This document shows positions 19,247 through 28,131 of a stretch of DNA of 64,000 nucleotides, piece by piece. The notes beneath the pieces were generated by a model. It was not told the DNA's origin. It saw nothing but the letters and a program-made list of their open reading frames with translations, and did no database searches. The position numbers and the translations under genes were made by a program. Origin of the DNA: Acidobacteriota bacterium. GTDB taxonomy: Bacteria > Acidobacteriota > Terriglobia > Terriglobales > Acidobacteriaceae. Location of the stretch: the NCBI GenBank assembly GCA_021779935.1, contig JAJXZT010000001.1:62001-126000 (forward strand). The letters run 5' to 3'. How positions within the stretch are numbered: the stretch's first letter is position 1; every line of letters begins with the position of its first letter.

Positions 19247-19996
19247 ATGCGAAAGAAAATTATTGCCGCAAACTGGAAGATGTATAAATCTCCCGCTGAA
19301 ACAAAAACTTTCATGGAAGCGTTTCTTCCCCTGGTAAAGGGACACGCACGCGACGAGATCGTCATCTGCCCGCCCTTCATCGATATCGCGATTCTCCTCG
19401 AGACTGCCAGGGGATCAAACGTGCACGTCGGAGCGCAGAACATGTACTGGGAAACGGAAGGGGCCTTCACCGGCGAAATCTCCGGCAAGATGCTGGCGGC
19501 AGCTGGTTGCGAGTTCGTCATCATCGGACACTCCGAGCGTCGTCAGTATTTCGGTGAAACCGATGACACCGTCAACCGCAGGCTCGAAGTCGCCCTTGAA
19601 GCCGGGCTCGCGCCAATCTGCTGCGTCGGCGAGGTGATCGAAGAACGTGAAGCGGGCATCACGGAAGAAGTACTAAGCCGGCAGTGCTCGCGCGCCTTTC
19701 GTGGCATTTCAGCACGGAAAGCTGCCAAATTGGCGATCGCTTACGAACCCGTGTGGGCTATTGGCACCGGCAAAACTGCCACGGCGCAGATTGCTGCGCA
19801 AGCGCACGAGGTCATCCGCCATGAGGCCGCGAAGGCCTTCGGCAAAGACTTTGCCCAGCAGCTTCGGATTCTCTACGGCGGCAGCGTGAAACCGGAGAAC
19901 GCAAAGGAAATGATGTCGCAGCCGGAAATCGACGGCGCTTTGGTTGGCGGCGCAAGCCTTAAGCCCGACTCGTTCGCCGCGATTGTGAAGTACTGA
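19247..19996 (+). CDS. tpiA: Triose-phosphate isomerase
   Basis: A 249-residue TIM-barrel enzyme interconverting dihydroxyacetone phosphate and glyceraldehyde-3-phosphate. Catalytic residues are all present: the lysine in AANWKMYK (about 11), the histidine in IIGHSERRQYFGE (about 96) and the glutamate in AYEPVWAIGTG (about 168). The phosphate loop LYGGSVKPEN follows. The ATG at 19247 is preferred over a GTG at 19235, because the family begins close to the lysine motif and AAAGG lies just upstream. It follows the macro-domain gene with only eight bases between them. Confidence 0.96.
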   Translation: MRKKIIAANWKMYKSPAETKTFMEAFLPLVKGHARDEIVICPPFIDIAILLETARGSNVHVGAQNMYWETEGAFTGEISGKMLAAAGCEFVIIGHSERRQYFGETDDTVNRRLEVALEAGLAPICCVGEVIEEREAGITEEVLSRQCSRAFRGISARKAAKLAIAYEPVWAIGTGKTATAQIAAQAHEVIRHEAAKAFGKDFAQQLRILYGGSVKPENAKEMMSQPEIDGALVGGASLKPDSFAAIVKY

Positions 19997-20109
19997 TATT
20001 TCGCTTCACTGTCGGGTTGTCACCTCTCACCTGTGGCAGCCCGACAGCCCGAAATTCTGTCTCTTCAGTCATTTCCACAGTCGAACCCTTCCTGAGGGTG
20101 CACCGTCTT

Positions 20110-20118
20110 TGGTATAAT
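20110..20118 (+). promoter_or_regulatory. Extended -10 promoter for tRNA-Leu
   Basis: TGGTATAAT is a perfect extended -10 element about 80 bases before the tRNA. No good -35 is visible at the matching distance, as is common with extended -10 promoters. Confidence 0.55.
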
Positions 20119-20195
20119 TCAGTCGCTGCTGTACACGTTCTTTGGAACCAGAGTTGCCCTCCGCCGCAGCATTTCCGCGGCGTGCAGGTCGATGT

Positions 20196-20284
20196 GCGGA
20201 AATGGCGAAATTGGCAGACGCACCAGCTTGAGGGGCTGGCGGAGAGAAATCTCCATGGGGGTTCAAGTCCCCCTTTCCGCACCA
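20196..20284 (+). tRNA. tRNA-Leu (GAG)
   Basis: A type II tRNA of 89 bases including encoded CCA. The acceptor stem GCGGAAA/TTTCCGC is perfect. The anticodon arm CCAGC-TTGAGGG-GCTGG gives anticodon GAG (reads CUC/CUU). The long variable arm GGAG...CTCC is characteristic of leucine tRNA, and the T arm GGGGG-TTCAAGT-CCCCC is intact. Confidence 0.95.
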
Positions 20285-20394
20285 TAACACTCACATCGGT
20301 TTCCGGAACCTTTCAAGCAGGCGAAGTTAGCACCTTGTAGCGCTCGTTGCTGCCGAACTATCCTGGTAGTTGCGGGCTGGAGAGTAGAGTAACT

Positions 20395-20694
20395 ATGCTG
20401 ATTTTGATCACCATCATCCACGTCATCGTTTGCCTCTTCCTCATCGTGGTTGTGCTGCTGCAGAGCGGCCAGAGCGGCGATATTGCCGCAGCCTTTGGCG
20501 GCATGGGAAGCCAGACGACGTTCGGACCGCGCTCGGCGGCCAATGCACTTACCAAGGCGACTGCGTGGGCGACCGTGATCTTCATTATCACTTCGTTCAC
20601 TCTCGCCATCATGGCGACTCGCCGTGCCGGCAACGCCGGTTCGGTTCTGAATAGCACGCAGACAACGAAGAGCGCCCCGGCAAAATCCAAGTAA
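20395..20694 (+). CDS. secG: Preprotein translocase subunit SecG
   Basis: A 99-residue membrane protein with two hydrophobic helices (about 3-24 and 57-75) joined by the SecG loop: VVLLQSGQSGDIAAAFGG followed by a polar stretch. SecG stimulates the SecYEG channel. The start is the ATG at 20395; the longer reading from 20347 adds 16 residues before the first helix. The gap-pgk-tpi-secG order is a common bacterial arrangement. A strong terminator follows. Confidence 0.92.
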   Translation: MLILITIIHVIVCLFLIVVVLLQSGQSGDIAAAFGGMGSQTTFGPRSAANALTKATAWATVIFIITSFTLAIMATRRAGNAGSVLNSTQTTKSAPAKSK

Positions 20695-20713
20695 CACCGC
20701 TGCTTATCGAATT

Positions 20714-20746
20714 CAAAAAGCCTCGCGTCGCTGCGAGGCTTTTGCT
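20714..20746. terminator. Rho-independent terminator after secG
   Basis: Stem AAAAGCCTCGC/GCGAGGCTTTT around GTCGCT. The A and T flanks make it work for secG and for the convergent MBL hydrolase operon. Confidence 0.9.
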
Positions 20747-20765
20747 TTCCCCAGAATCTCCCACC

Positions 20766-21395
20766 TTATTTCTGCAAAAACGGGTTTGCCAGCCGCTCAT
20801 CGCCGATGGTTGTTGCCGGTCCATGCCCCGGAATTACCAGCGTCTCATCCGGCAGTGCCAGCACATGCTCATGGAGCGACCTCATGATGCTGTCATACGA
20901 CCCGCCCGGCAAATCCGTCCGTCCAATCGAACCTGCAAACAGCGTATCGCCAGCAATCAACATCTCCTGCGGCGCGAAATACAGGCATACCGAACCTTCC
21001 GTATGCCCGGGTGTATGAATCACTTGCGCTTCCAGGGCTCCTGCCTTGACCAGGTCACCGCTCGCGATTCCTCTATCGATCTCGACGTCTTCGGGAGGCT
21101 TCATCCCCAGCCAACTAGCCTGCACGCCCAGCATCTTCAGCAGCGCGTTGTCATTTTCGTTCAGCAGAATAGGCGCGCCCGTCAATTGCTTCAGCCTGGT
21201 AGCGCCTCCAACGTGGTCAATGTGAGCATGTGTGATGACGATCTGCTTCACCGTCAAGCGATGCTTGCGGACCGCCTGCATGACCATCTCGATGTCGTCG
21301 CCCGGATCGATCACCATCGCTTCGCGTGTGGATTCGTCGCCAATTACCGAGCAGTTGCATTGCAGTGGCCCAACCGCAATGATTTCGTGAATCAT
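20766..21395 (-). CDS. MBL-fold metallo-hydrolase (glyoxalase II-like)
   Basis: A 209-residue metallo-beta-lactamase-fold hydrolase. The metal-binding motif THAHIDHVGG is at about residue 55, HTPGHTEGSVCLY at about 130, and IPGHGPATTIGDE near the end supplies the last histidine. The size fits the short glyoxalase II-like/thioesterase branch (YcbL-like), which may hydrolyse S-lactoylglutathione or related thioesters. The ATG at 21395 overlaps the stop of the dienelactone hydrolase gene by four bases, so it is the last gene of a three-gene operon. An earlier start at 21449 lies inside the upstream gene and is less likely. Confidence 0.85.
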   Translation of the reverse strand: MIHEIIAVGPLQCNCSVIGDESTREAMVIDPGDDIEMVMQAVRKHRLTVKQIVITHAHIDHVGGATRLKQLTGAPILLNENDNALLKMLGVQASWLGMKPPEDVEIDRGIASGDLVKAGALEAQVIHTPGHTEGSVCLYFAPQEMLIAGDTLFAGSIGRTDLPGGSYDSIMRSLHEHVLALPDETLVIPGHGPATTIGDERLANPFLQK

Positions 21396-22126
21396 CGTGT
21401 CGCGTCTCCACCCATGTGCATGGCAAGGAACTCCAGCGAAAGTTTCCATGCAAGCCTTGCCGCCTGCGGCTGATAGGCAGCCCGCACATCGCAGAAAAAC
21501 CCGTGGTCGGCATCTGAAAATTCAACGTTCGTGTATTGCTTGCCGCTGGTCTTCATCGCCTGCAATACCTGCTGCCGCTGATCGAGCCCGATGTGCTTGT
21601 CCAGCTCTCCCCAGAAGAAAAGCATCGGCGCATGCAACCCGGCCACTCGGTCGAGCAGTGTAGGAATATTGCCTCCGTAGAAAGAGATGGCTGCGCACAG
21701 CGGAAGGCATGAGTTCGCGAGGAACGCAAGGCGTCCTCCCATGCAGAACCCAATCGCCGCGATCCGGGAGCCATCGACGTAAGACTTCGACTTTAGCCAT
21801 TCATGTGCGGCGCGCAAGTCCATTTCAGCTCCCTTGTGCGTCACCGACTGCATGTGCGGCATCACGCCCGCAAAATCCGTATAACTCCCCTCGAAGCCCG
21901 GTTCCGCCGTGCGATGAAATATCTCCGGCGCAATCGCGACATATCCCTGCTGCGCTAAGCGGTCCGCCACATTGCGGATATGCACGTTGACGCCAAACGC
22001 CTCTTGAATCACAATCACGCCGGGCTGAGTCGCGTCATCGTCGGGATGCGCAACGTACGTTTGCATCGTCGCCCCGTCGCTCACATTGAGGCTGTAGAAA
22101 TCCGTCACAATATTTAAATCGCTCAT
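21392..22126 (-). CDS. Dienelactone hydrolase family protein
   Basis: A 244-residue alpha/beta hydrolase. The nucleophile elbow is GFCMGG (Cys nucleophile), with the acidic residue near LDKHIG and the histidine in DADHGF; QEAFGVN near residue 45 provides the glutamate typical of dienelactone hydrolases. Such enzymes open dienelactones in chlorocatechol breakdown, but many homologues are general esterases. The ATG at 22126 follows GGGTGAGAAG; upstream ATG/TTG codons at 22165-22174 would add up to 16 residues. It starts right after the aminotransferase gene and overlaps the MBL gene downstream. Confidence 0.83.
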   Translation of the reverse strand: MSDLNIVTDFYSLNVSDGATMQTYVAHPDDDATQPGVIVIQEAFGVNVHIRNVADRLAQQGYVAIAPEIFHRTAEPGFEGSYTDFAGVMPHMQSVTHKGAEMDLRAAHEWLKSKSYVDGSRIAAIGFCMGGRLAFLANSCLPLCAAISFYGGNIPTLLDRVAGLHAPMLFFWGELDKHIGLDQRQQVLQAMKTSGKQYTNVEFSDADHGFFCDVRAAYQPQAARLAWKLSLEFLAMHMGGDATR

Positions 22127-22174
22127 CTTCTCACCCAGGTTTCCGGTATCCGTGTCTTTCATCATAAATCTCAA

Positions 22175-23338
22175 TTAGCGTTGCAAGTAACGCACAATGC
22201 GCTTGACGCCCGCGCAAAACTCCTCTGTTGGTGTGATCAGGCTGACCACCAGGTATCCGTCTCCAGCGAAGTTAAAGAAGTGTCCGGGATGCACGAGCAC
22301 TGACTCGTGTTCCAGCAGCTCAATTGCGAGATCTTCATCCGTACGCGTTACCGGAACCCTCAGCACCGCATACCACCCGCCTTCCACCCGCAGCCTCTCC
22401 AATAGGTGCTGCTTGGCAAGTTGCCGGTCCAATTCCGTCAGATTGCTCCTGGTACGTTCATTCAATTGACCTTGCACTCCCCGGCGCGAGCCAAGCAACG
22501 CCGGCAACGCCCACTGGACTGGCGCATTCGGTGAGAGGTACGTGTCGGCAATCACCTCCAGACGGCCCAGTGCCTCGTGAGCGACTGCTTCCGGCCCCGA
22601 CACCAGGATCCACGCAGCTTTCATCTGCGGCAATCCGCTGATCTTCGACAACCCGCTTAGCGTGAAAGTCAGGGCGCCGCGATTTTCCGCAAAACTGACC
22701 CTTGATCCCGCTTCCAGCGCGTAATCGAGGAAGACTTCATCCGCGACGATTGCCATTTCATTTTCTGAGCAGAGAGCGTTCAGTCGCTCGACTTCCCACG
22801 CCTTCGTGTAATGTCCTGTAGGGTTGTTCGGATGGACCACCATCACCGCCCGGCTCCGCGGCGTGATCGCATGCTGAAGCGATTCGAATTCGATTTGCCA
22901 GCCGTGGTCGTAGACCAGTTCGTACGGGACGAGATTGACGTCCTGGATGTCCGCCAGAAATTCGAACAGCGGGTAACTCGGAGCCGGAACCAGCACCTCG
23001 TCTCCGGGATCGCAGAGCAGCCGGAAGCAGTAGCTGTACGCCTCGCTCGTACTCACCGTCAGCACCAGATTCTCTGGATTACACGCGATTCCCTGCTCCG
23101 CGTAATAAGACGCGACTGCTTCACGACCCACCCTCATCCCCTTGGATGCCGGTTCGTAGCCTAAGCCGCGTGGGTCAGCCAACGCTTTTAGAATTCCGTC
23201 TGTGTCGTACGTCAGTCCAACCGCCGTCGGATTCGATGCCGTCAGATCAAGCAACTCCGCACCGTGCTGGCGAGCTGCCTCTATTGCATCGGCGAAACGG
23301 TTCCGTGAAAGGTTCCAGTTTGTTCTTTGGGAAAACAT
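22175..23338 (-). CDS. PLP-dependent class I/II aminotransferase
   Basis: A 387-residue fold-type I aminotransferase. The substrate region LDLTASNPTAVGL lies near residue 35, VVHPNNPTGHY near 170 and ADEVFLDYAL near 205. The PLP-binding lysine is in SGLSKISGLPQMKAAW (about 235), followed by an arginine-rich end. It resembles aspartate/alanine-type enzymes, but the substrate cannot be told. It leads a tight three-gene leftward operon with a dienelactone hydrolase and an MBL hydrolase, and is divergent from the GT-C/TPR gene over 79 bases. Confidence 0.85.
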   Translation of the reverse strand: MFSQRTNWNLSRNRFADAIEAARQHGAELLDLTASNPTAVGLTYDTDGILKALADPRGLGYEPASKGMRVGREAVASYYAEQGIACNPENLVLTVSTSEAYSYCFRLLCDPGDEVLVPAPSYPLFEFLADIQDVNLVPYELVYDHGWQIEFESLQHAITPRSRAVMVVHPNNPTGHYTKAWEVERLNALCSENEMAIVADEVFLDYALEAGSRVSFAENRGALTFTLSGLSKISGLPQMKAAWILVSGPEAVAHEALGRLEVIADTYLSPNAPVQWALPALLGSRRGVQGQLNERTRSNLTELDRQLAKQHLLERLRVEGGWYAVLRVPVTRTDEDLAIELLEHESVLVHPGHFFNFAGDGYLVVSLITPTEEFCAGVKRIVRYLQR

Positions 23339-23417
23339 GCTCCACTTACCTTAGTTCGTCGCCCATTCGTTCGCAATTGTCCTGTACACCTTCGACAGTG
23401 TACTTGGTGGGTCATTT

Positions 23418-25223
23418 ATGATGTTGGACGGAGTTGTAATACACCCACAGGATTCCGAGGTCGCACCCATGGCCGCAAACAGACAGCACGCTCATTCGCA
23501 AGTCAAAACGGCCCGGTTGTTCATCGAGCAGCCGGGTTACATGGAAGTGTGTATTGCGGCCCTCGCATTCGTCGCCTACATGGGCAGCCTGACTTTCGGG
23601 TTCGTGACCGATGATCGCAGCCAGATCCTGAACAATCCGGAGATACATAGCTGGGCATCGCTGCCGGGATATTTCACCCATGCCGTTTGGTCCGTCATCG
23701 CACCATATACTCCCGCCAACTACTATCGCCCCATTTTCTTCGTTTGGTTGCGCGCGAACTACATGCTGTTCGGAACAAGTTCGGTTGGATGGCACGCGTC
23801 AGCGGTTCTTCTCCATGTCATCGTGTGCGTATTGATGTTCCGCTACGTATGGCGTCTGTTGGGAAGCCGATCCATCGCCGCGGTGGCGACTCTACTGTTT
23901 GTTCTGCATCCAGTACACGTCGAATCCGTTGCCTGGATCTCCGGGGCAACCGATCCATTAATGGCGGTGCTGATGCTGATCTCGGCCCTGGCGTTTTTGC
24001 AATGGTCCGCAAACAAGGGACTGGGGTGGTATGCCCTCTCGCTTGTCGCAGGATTCCTTGCGATGTTCACCAAGGAAACCGCTCTACTTCTGCCGATATT
24101 GCTTGTCGCAACGGCTCTTACCTCCCAGCTTCCACAGGCCACTCGAGCGCGACGCGCGATTTTCCTTGGATCACTTCCTTTCGTTGCACTGGTCGGGCTC
24201 TACCTCGGAGCCCGGGAATGGGCACTGCATGCCTTTGCACATAACGTAAAGGGTATTGGCATTGCCACAATGGTAGAGAGTTGGCCGGCCGTTATGGCCT
24301 TCTATATCCGGCAACTGATTTTCCCGGTCACTCTCAGCCCCTACTACAACCTTGATTTTGTCCATACCTGGCGCAGTGGTCAGTTTTGGCTTCCGCTTCT
24401 GTTCGTCGTCCCGGTTCTCGCACTTACTGTCTATCTGATCCAGAAGGCTCCCGCGCGCCGGCAACTCTGGACTGCGACGCTCTGGCTCGTCCTTCCCCTC
24501 CTGCCGGTGCTATATCTGCGAGTATTCAGCCAACGCGAACTCGTCCATGATCGCTACCTGTACCTTCCATCCCTGGGACTATGCATCCTCGTCGCAGTTG
24601 GATTCGAGAAGACCGCGAGCTGGTTTTCGCGAATGCCCAGTGGCAAGGTAATTGTGCGAGCGTCTTACGCCATCATCTTTGTTTTGCTTGGCATCGCTAC
24701 CGTCGTCTACCAGACGTACTGGGTCAACGACCTCGTGCTATACACGCGCGGAATCAAGATCGCTCCTCTGAACGATACGGCAGTCGTAAACCTCGGCGTC
24801 ATATACATCGAGCACGGTCAACTCCAGCAGGGCATGTCCATGTTCGAAGAGGAAATTGCCCGGAATCCGGATAACGCCACCGCCCTGTTTAATCTTGGCC
24901 GTGCGGAATACGGCCTCGGTCACTACCAGAGTGCCGAGACCTTGGTCGGTCGCGCCATCGTGCTCGCTCCTGGCCGTGCGGATTGGTGGCTGATGTATGC
25001 CGGCATAGAAATCAAAGTCGGCAAGTATGAGCAAGCTGAGGCTGCTGCCCGTCGTGCGCTCGCGATCGACCCGAACGGCAACGATTACCACGTCGCATTG
25101 GGCGCGGTCCTGCTCACAAGAGGCGACCGGGAAGGTGCCGCTGCCGAATTCCGCAAGGAGTTGGAGCTCCATCCCGGTGACCCACGCGCCCTGCAGGGAC
25201 TGGCACAGTTACAGTCGCAATAG
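23418..25223 (+). CDS. Polytopic GT-C-type glycosyltransferase with C-terminal TPR repeats (TMTC-like)
   Basis: A 601-residue membrane protein. After a short cytosolic start it has about ten hydrophobic helices (residues 40-435). The first periplasmic loop carries FVTDDRSQILNNPE, where the paired aspartates match the catalytic DD of the GT-C/TMTC family, followed by NYYRPI and a LHPVHVESVAWISGATDPL motif typical of that family. The last 150 residues form about four TPR repeats (MFEEEIARNPDNATALFNLG and others). Eukaryotic TMTC proteins are O-mannosyltransferases. In bacteria the role is unknown; glycosylation of periplasmic proteins is possible. Either ATG 23418 or ATG 23469 could be the start. 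Confidence 0.75.
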   Translation: MMLDGVVIHPQDSEVAPMAANRQHAHSQVKTARLFIEQPGYMEVCIAALAFVAYMGSLTFGFVTDDRSQILNNPEIHSWASLPGYFTHAVWSVIAPYTPANYYRPIFFVWLRANYMLFGTSSVGWHASAVLLHVIVCVLMFRYVWRLLGSRSIAAVATLLFVLHPVHVESVAWISGATDPLMAVLMLISALAFLQWSANKGLGWYALSLVAGFLAMFTKETALLLPILLVATALTSQLPQATRARRAIFLGSLPFVALVGLYLGAREWALHAFAHNVKGIGIATMVESWPAVMAFYIRQLIFPVTLSPYYNLDFVHTWRSGQFWLPLLFVVPVLALTVYLIQKAPARRQLWTATLWLVLPLLPVLYLRVFSQRELVHDRYLYLPSLGLCILVAVGFEKTASWFSRMPSGKVIVRASYAIIFVLLGIATVVYQTYWVNDLVLYTRGIKIAPLNDTAVVNLGVIYIEHGQLQQGMSMFEEEIARNPDNATALFNLGRAEYGLGHYQSAETLVGRAIVLAPGRADWWLMYAGIEIKVGKYEQAEAAARRALAIDPNGNDYHVALGAVLLTRGDREGAAAEFRKELELHPGDPRALQGLAQLQSQ

Positions 25224-25320
25224 GGCCGAACTGCCGATCATGAAAATCACGATTTTTGTTTGACGGATATGCACACGACCGCTTAGCCTTTCGCCACCGG
25301 CGCTTTCTCATATCTCACAT

Positions 25321-26649
25321 GTGCGAGACAACAGCGTGACGAACAAGCTGAACGCGATTTTCCACATCAAAGAACATGGCTCAACCATAGGCCGCGAAGT
25401 TGTGGCCGGGATCACTACGTTCACCACCATGTCCTACATCATCGTGGTGAACCCGGCGATTCTGAAAGCCGCGGGCATCCCTGCCGACGCCTCCATGGTG
25501 GCCACCATTCTTGCTGCTGTTTTCGGATGCGTCCTGATGGCCTTCTACGCCAATCGGCCATTTGCCATTGCGCCGTATATGGGAGAGAACGCTTTCATCG
25601 CTTTCACCGTTTGTACCGTGCTCGGATTCCACTGGCAAACGGCGCTCGCTGCAATCTTTATCTCCGGCATCGCCTTTGTGTTGCTTACCGTCTTGCGCCT
25701 TCGCACGTGGATCGTGAACTCCATACCTGCCTCCCTGCGCTATAGCTTCGCCGTCGGCATAGGCCTCTTTCTCACATTCATCGGTCTCAATGAAGCGGGC
25801 ATCGTGAGCCTCGGGGTTGCTGGTGCCCCTGTGAAAGCTGGCGCACTGACTTCACCCTCTGTCCTTGTCGCCATCTTCGGATTTCTGTTGATCTCCGTCC
25901 TGGTTATTCGCAAAGTGCCCGGCGCGATCCTCATCGGGATCGTGGCGACGGCGTTCGTCGCCTTTGCCACACAAATTGCTCCCTCCCCTCGGCACTTCGT
26001 CAGCATGCCTCCGAGCATTCGTCCCAGTCTGTGGCAGCTTGATTTCCGCGGTGCTCTCACATGGAAAGCTTTCCCCGTCGTCCTCACAATGTTTGTCATG
26101 GCTTTCCTCGACACCATGGGTACGCTCATCGGACTCTCCGCCAGGGCTGGCTTCCTCGATGACAAAGGAAACCTGCCACGGATTGAGCGGCCAATGCTGG
26201 TTGACGCACTCGCCACCACCTTCGCTCCCATAGTCGGCACTTCCACCAGTGGCGCCTTTATCGAATCCGCCACCGGCATCGAGTCCGGTGGTCGCACAGG
26301 ATTGACAACACTCGTCGTCGCCGCCGCGTTTTCGCTCGCTCTCTTTTTTGCCCCGTTTGTTGCGGCTGTCCCGGCCCAGGCGTACGCTCCCGCGCTGATC
26401 GTTGTTGGACTCTTTATGCTCGCCCCCATCGTCCGCATCAACTTTGAAGATTTCACGGAGTCCATTCCGGCCTTCGCCGTCGTGGCATTGATGTGCTTCA
26501 CCTACAACATCGCGATAGGGATGACGGCGGGATTTGTGCTTTATCCCTTTTGCAAGCTCGTATCAGGAAGACAGCGGGAAATACAGAGTGGATTGTGGGT
26601 ACTCACTGCCCTGTCGCTTCTGTTCTTTGTCTTCTATCCCTACGGGTAA
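25321..26649 (+). CDS. NCS2-family purine permease (AzgA/PbuG-like)
   Basis: A 442-residue transporter with about twelve to fourteen hydrophobic segments. The family opening GREVVAGITTFTTMSYIIVVNP is seen near residue 24. MGENAFIAFTVC lies near residue 87, and the substrate-site helix region GTSTSGAFIESATGIESGGRTGLT (about 310; quoted in part as the AzgA signature) is intact. This branch moves hypoxanthine, adenine or guanine with protons. The start is the GTG at 25321; a second GTG at 25336 is possible. It is a single gene, with a GC hairpin after it. Confidence 0.9.
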   Translation: MRDNSVTNKLNAIFHIKEHGSTIGREVVAGITTFTTMSYIIVVNPAILKAAGIPADASMVATILAAVFGCVLMAFYANRPFAIAPYMGENAFIAFTVCTVLGFHWQTALAAIFISGIAFVLLTVLRLRTWIVNSIPASLRYSFAVGIGLFLTFIGLNEAGIVSLGVAGAPVKAGALTSPSVLVAIFGFLLISVLVIRKVPGAILIGIVATAFVAFATQIAPSPRHFVSMPPSIRPSLWQLDFRGALTWKAFPVVLTMFVMAFLDTMGTLIGLSARAGFLDDKGNLPRIERPMLVDALATTFAPIVGTSTSGAFIESATGIESGGRTGLTTLVVAAAFSLALFFAPFVAAVPAQAYAPALIVVGLFMLAPIVRINFEDFTESIPAFAVVALMCFTYNIAIGMTAGFVLYPFCKLVSGRQREIQSGLWVLTALSLLFFVFYPYG

Positions 26650-26662
26650 TTACGCCTCAAAC

Positions 26663-26694
26663 AAAACTGCGGCCGGTTGGCCGCAGTTGTATGT
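26663..26694. terminator. Hairpin between convergent NCS2 and glycosylphosphotransferase genes
   Basis: Stem AACTGCGGCC/GGCCGCAGTT with loop GGTT. The T run is poor (GTATGTAT) rightward and CAAA-flanked leftward (TTTTG), so it is a moderate intrinsic terminator. Confidence 0.6.
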
Positions 26695-26709
26695 ATCTGA
26701 ATCCGCGGG

Positions 26710-28131
26710 CTAGTCGCTCATGATGGATTCTTCTCGTTCAAGTTCAGCGATCCGCGCCGCAGGCCGCACGGAATCCACTCGTCTGACCGCCGTGGCGACA
26801 GTCACGCCCTCGGCTTGACGCCGCTGGAGAACGACCACCATTGTCTTGAGGATAATTCGGAGGTCCATCAAGAACGAGTGGTTGCTGATGTAATACAGGT
26901 CGAACCGCAGTTTATCGTGAGCGTTCGTTGCATAGCGCCCAAGAACCTGCGCCAGGCCAGTGATTCCTGGTTTCACGATCGCCCGAAGGGCATACATCGG
27001 GTCCTGCTTCTCGAACTGGCGAACGAAGAACTCGCGCTCCGGTCGAGGCCCCACCATGCTCATCTCACCCTTCAAGACGTTGAAGAACTGCGGCAGTTCA
27101 TCCATTCGGGTCGATCGCAGAAACTCTCCGAGCGACGTAATTCTCGGGTCCTGATGCAACGCCAATACCGGCCCCGTCGCGCTCTCCGCGCCATCGACCA
27201 TTGTCCTGAACTTGTAAATCATGTACGGAGCCCCGTCTTTGCCTACGCGCTCCTGCCGGAAGATTGCTGGTCCTTTGGATGTCCAACGCACGGCAAGAGC
27301 GATAGCCACCATCACCGGGGCCGACACCGCAATCGCAATGGATGAAAACACAATATCGAATAGCCGTTTGGCAAACGCCTGTACCGGAGCAAACGCGCAG
27401 GAGTGAACGGCAATCGTCAGAAAGTCGCCCATCCGTCCCGGAATACCTCGCATGGAGAGCAGGTCGGTAGGATCCGGCACAATGAATGCGTCTTTCCGGA
27501 ACATTGCACAACAGCGAATGATGTCGTCCCGCTCCCTGATCCCGGGGCCCAGCAAAACCATGTCGGCCGACCGAATCCGGTAGTCGTATTCCTCGAGCTC
27601 TCCCGCCACCACCAACTCATATTGCTCAAACGTTCGGCTTTGGTCTTCTTCGGCGGCCTTCGCGAGATGTTCAGCCGACTTTTCGTCTGCAGCCACGATT
27701 AGCAACGTGCGACTCGTCGAATTCCCCGAGATAAAAAATTTGATTACGCACCGTGCACCGGCCACCAGCAATACCTGGGCAGCAATAATCAAGAGTATCC
27801 ACGGCCACATTGTCCGCGTTTCTTCGAAGAAGGAGGCCATCAACAGCCCACACAAGTCCGTTCCTGCTACGACAAACGTCACGGCAATCACGATGTCAGT
27901 AACGGACTGCCCCACCCAGTCTCCGTAAAGATCGAACAGGTAAAACAGGGCGAAAGCGACGACCGTTGCCAACGCGATCGCAGCGATGTGCGTCTCTGCC
28001 AATCCGATTGGCGTAATAAGTGAGAACGTCGAAAGTGCCTGCACGGTCGCCCAAAAACCAGTGTGCAGAAGGAGTAAATCAAGTATTCCAATGAGGGTTG
28101 TCGAACCGAATGGACCGAGATGTCTTTTCAT
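26710..28131 (-). CDS. Polyprenyl-phosphate glycosylphosphotransferase (initiating sugar transferase)
   Basis: A 473-residue enzyme that starts polysaccharide repeat units by moving a sugar-1-phosphate to undecaprenyl phosphate. Four N-terminal membrane helices (about 10-125) are followed by a Rossmann-like central domain and the catalytic C-terminal domain (from about 265). A re-entrant helix FDIVFSSIAIAVSAPVMV leads to QERVGKDGAPYMIYKFRTM, STRMDELPQFFNVLKGEMS and VGPRPERE, the signature of the WbaP/CpsE family. The start at ATG 28131 is favoured over a TTG at 28173. It lies at the left edge of the polysaccharide island; its sugar (galactose, glucose or other) is not deducible. Confidence 0.92.
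   Translation of the reverse strand: MKRHLGPFGSTTLIGILDLLLLHTGFWATVQALSTFSLITPIGLAETHIAAIALATVVAFALFYLFDLYGDWVGQSVTDIVIAVTFVVAGTDLCGLLMASFFEETRTMWPWILLIIAAQVLLVAGARCVIKFFISGNSTSRTLLIVAADEKSAEHLAKAAEEDQSRTFEQYELVVAGELEEYDYRIRSADMVLLGPGIRERDDIIRCCAMFRKDAFIVPDPTDLLSMRGIPGRMGDFLTIAVHSCAFAPVQAFAKRLFDIVFSSIAIAVSAPVMVAIALAVRWTSKGPAIFRQERVGKDGAPYMIYKFRTMVDGAESATGPVLALHQDPRITSLGEFLRSTRMDELPQFFNVLKGEMSMVGPRPEREFFVRQFEKQDPMYALRAIVKPGITGLAQVLGRYATNAHDKLRFDLYYISNHSFLMDLRIILKTMVVVLQRRQAEGVTVATAVRRVDSVRPAARIAELEREESIMSD

Noticed and set aside
20041-20110. Search for an integration (att) site near tRNA-Leu
   Set aside because: No repeat of the tRNA 3' end is visible within the nearby sequence, and no integrase gene is present.
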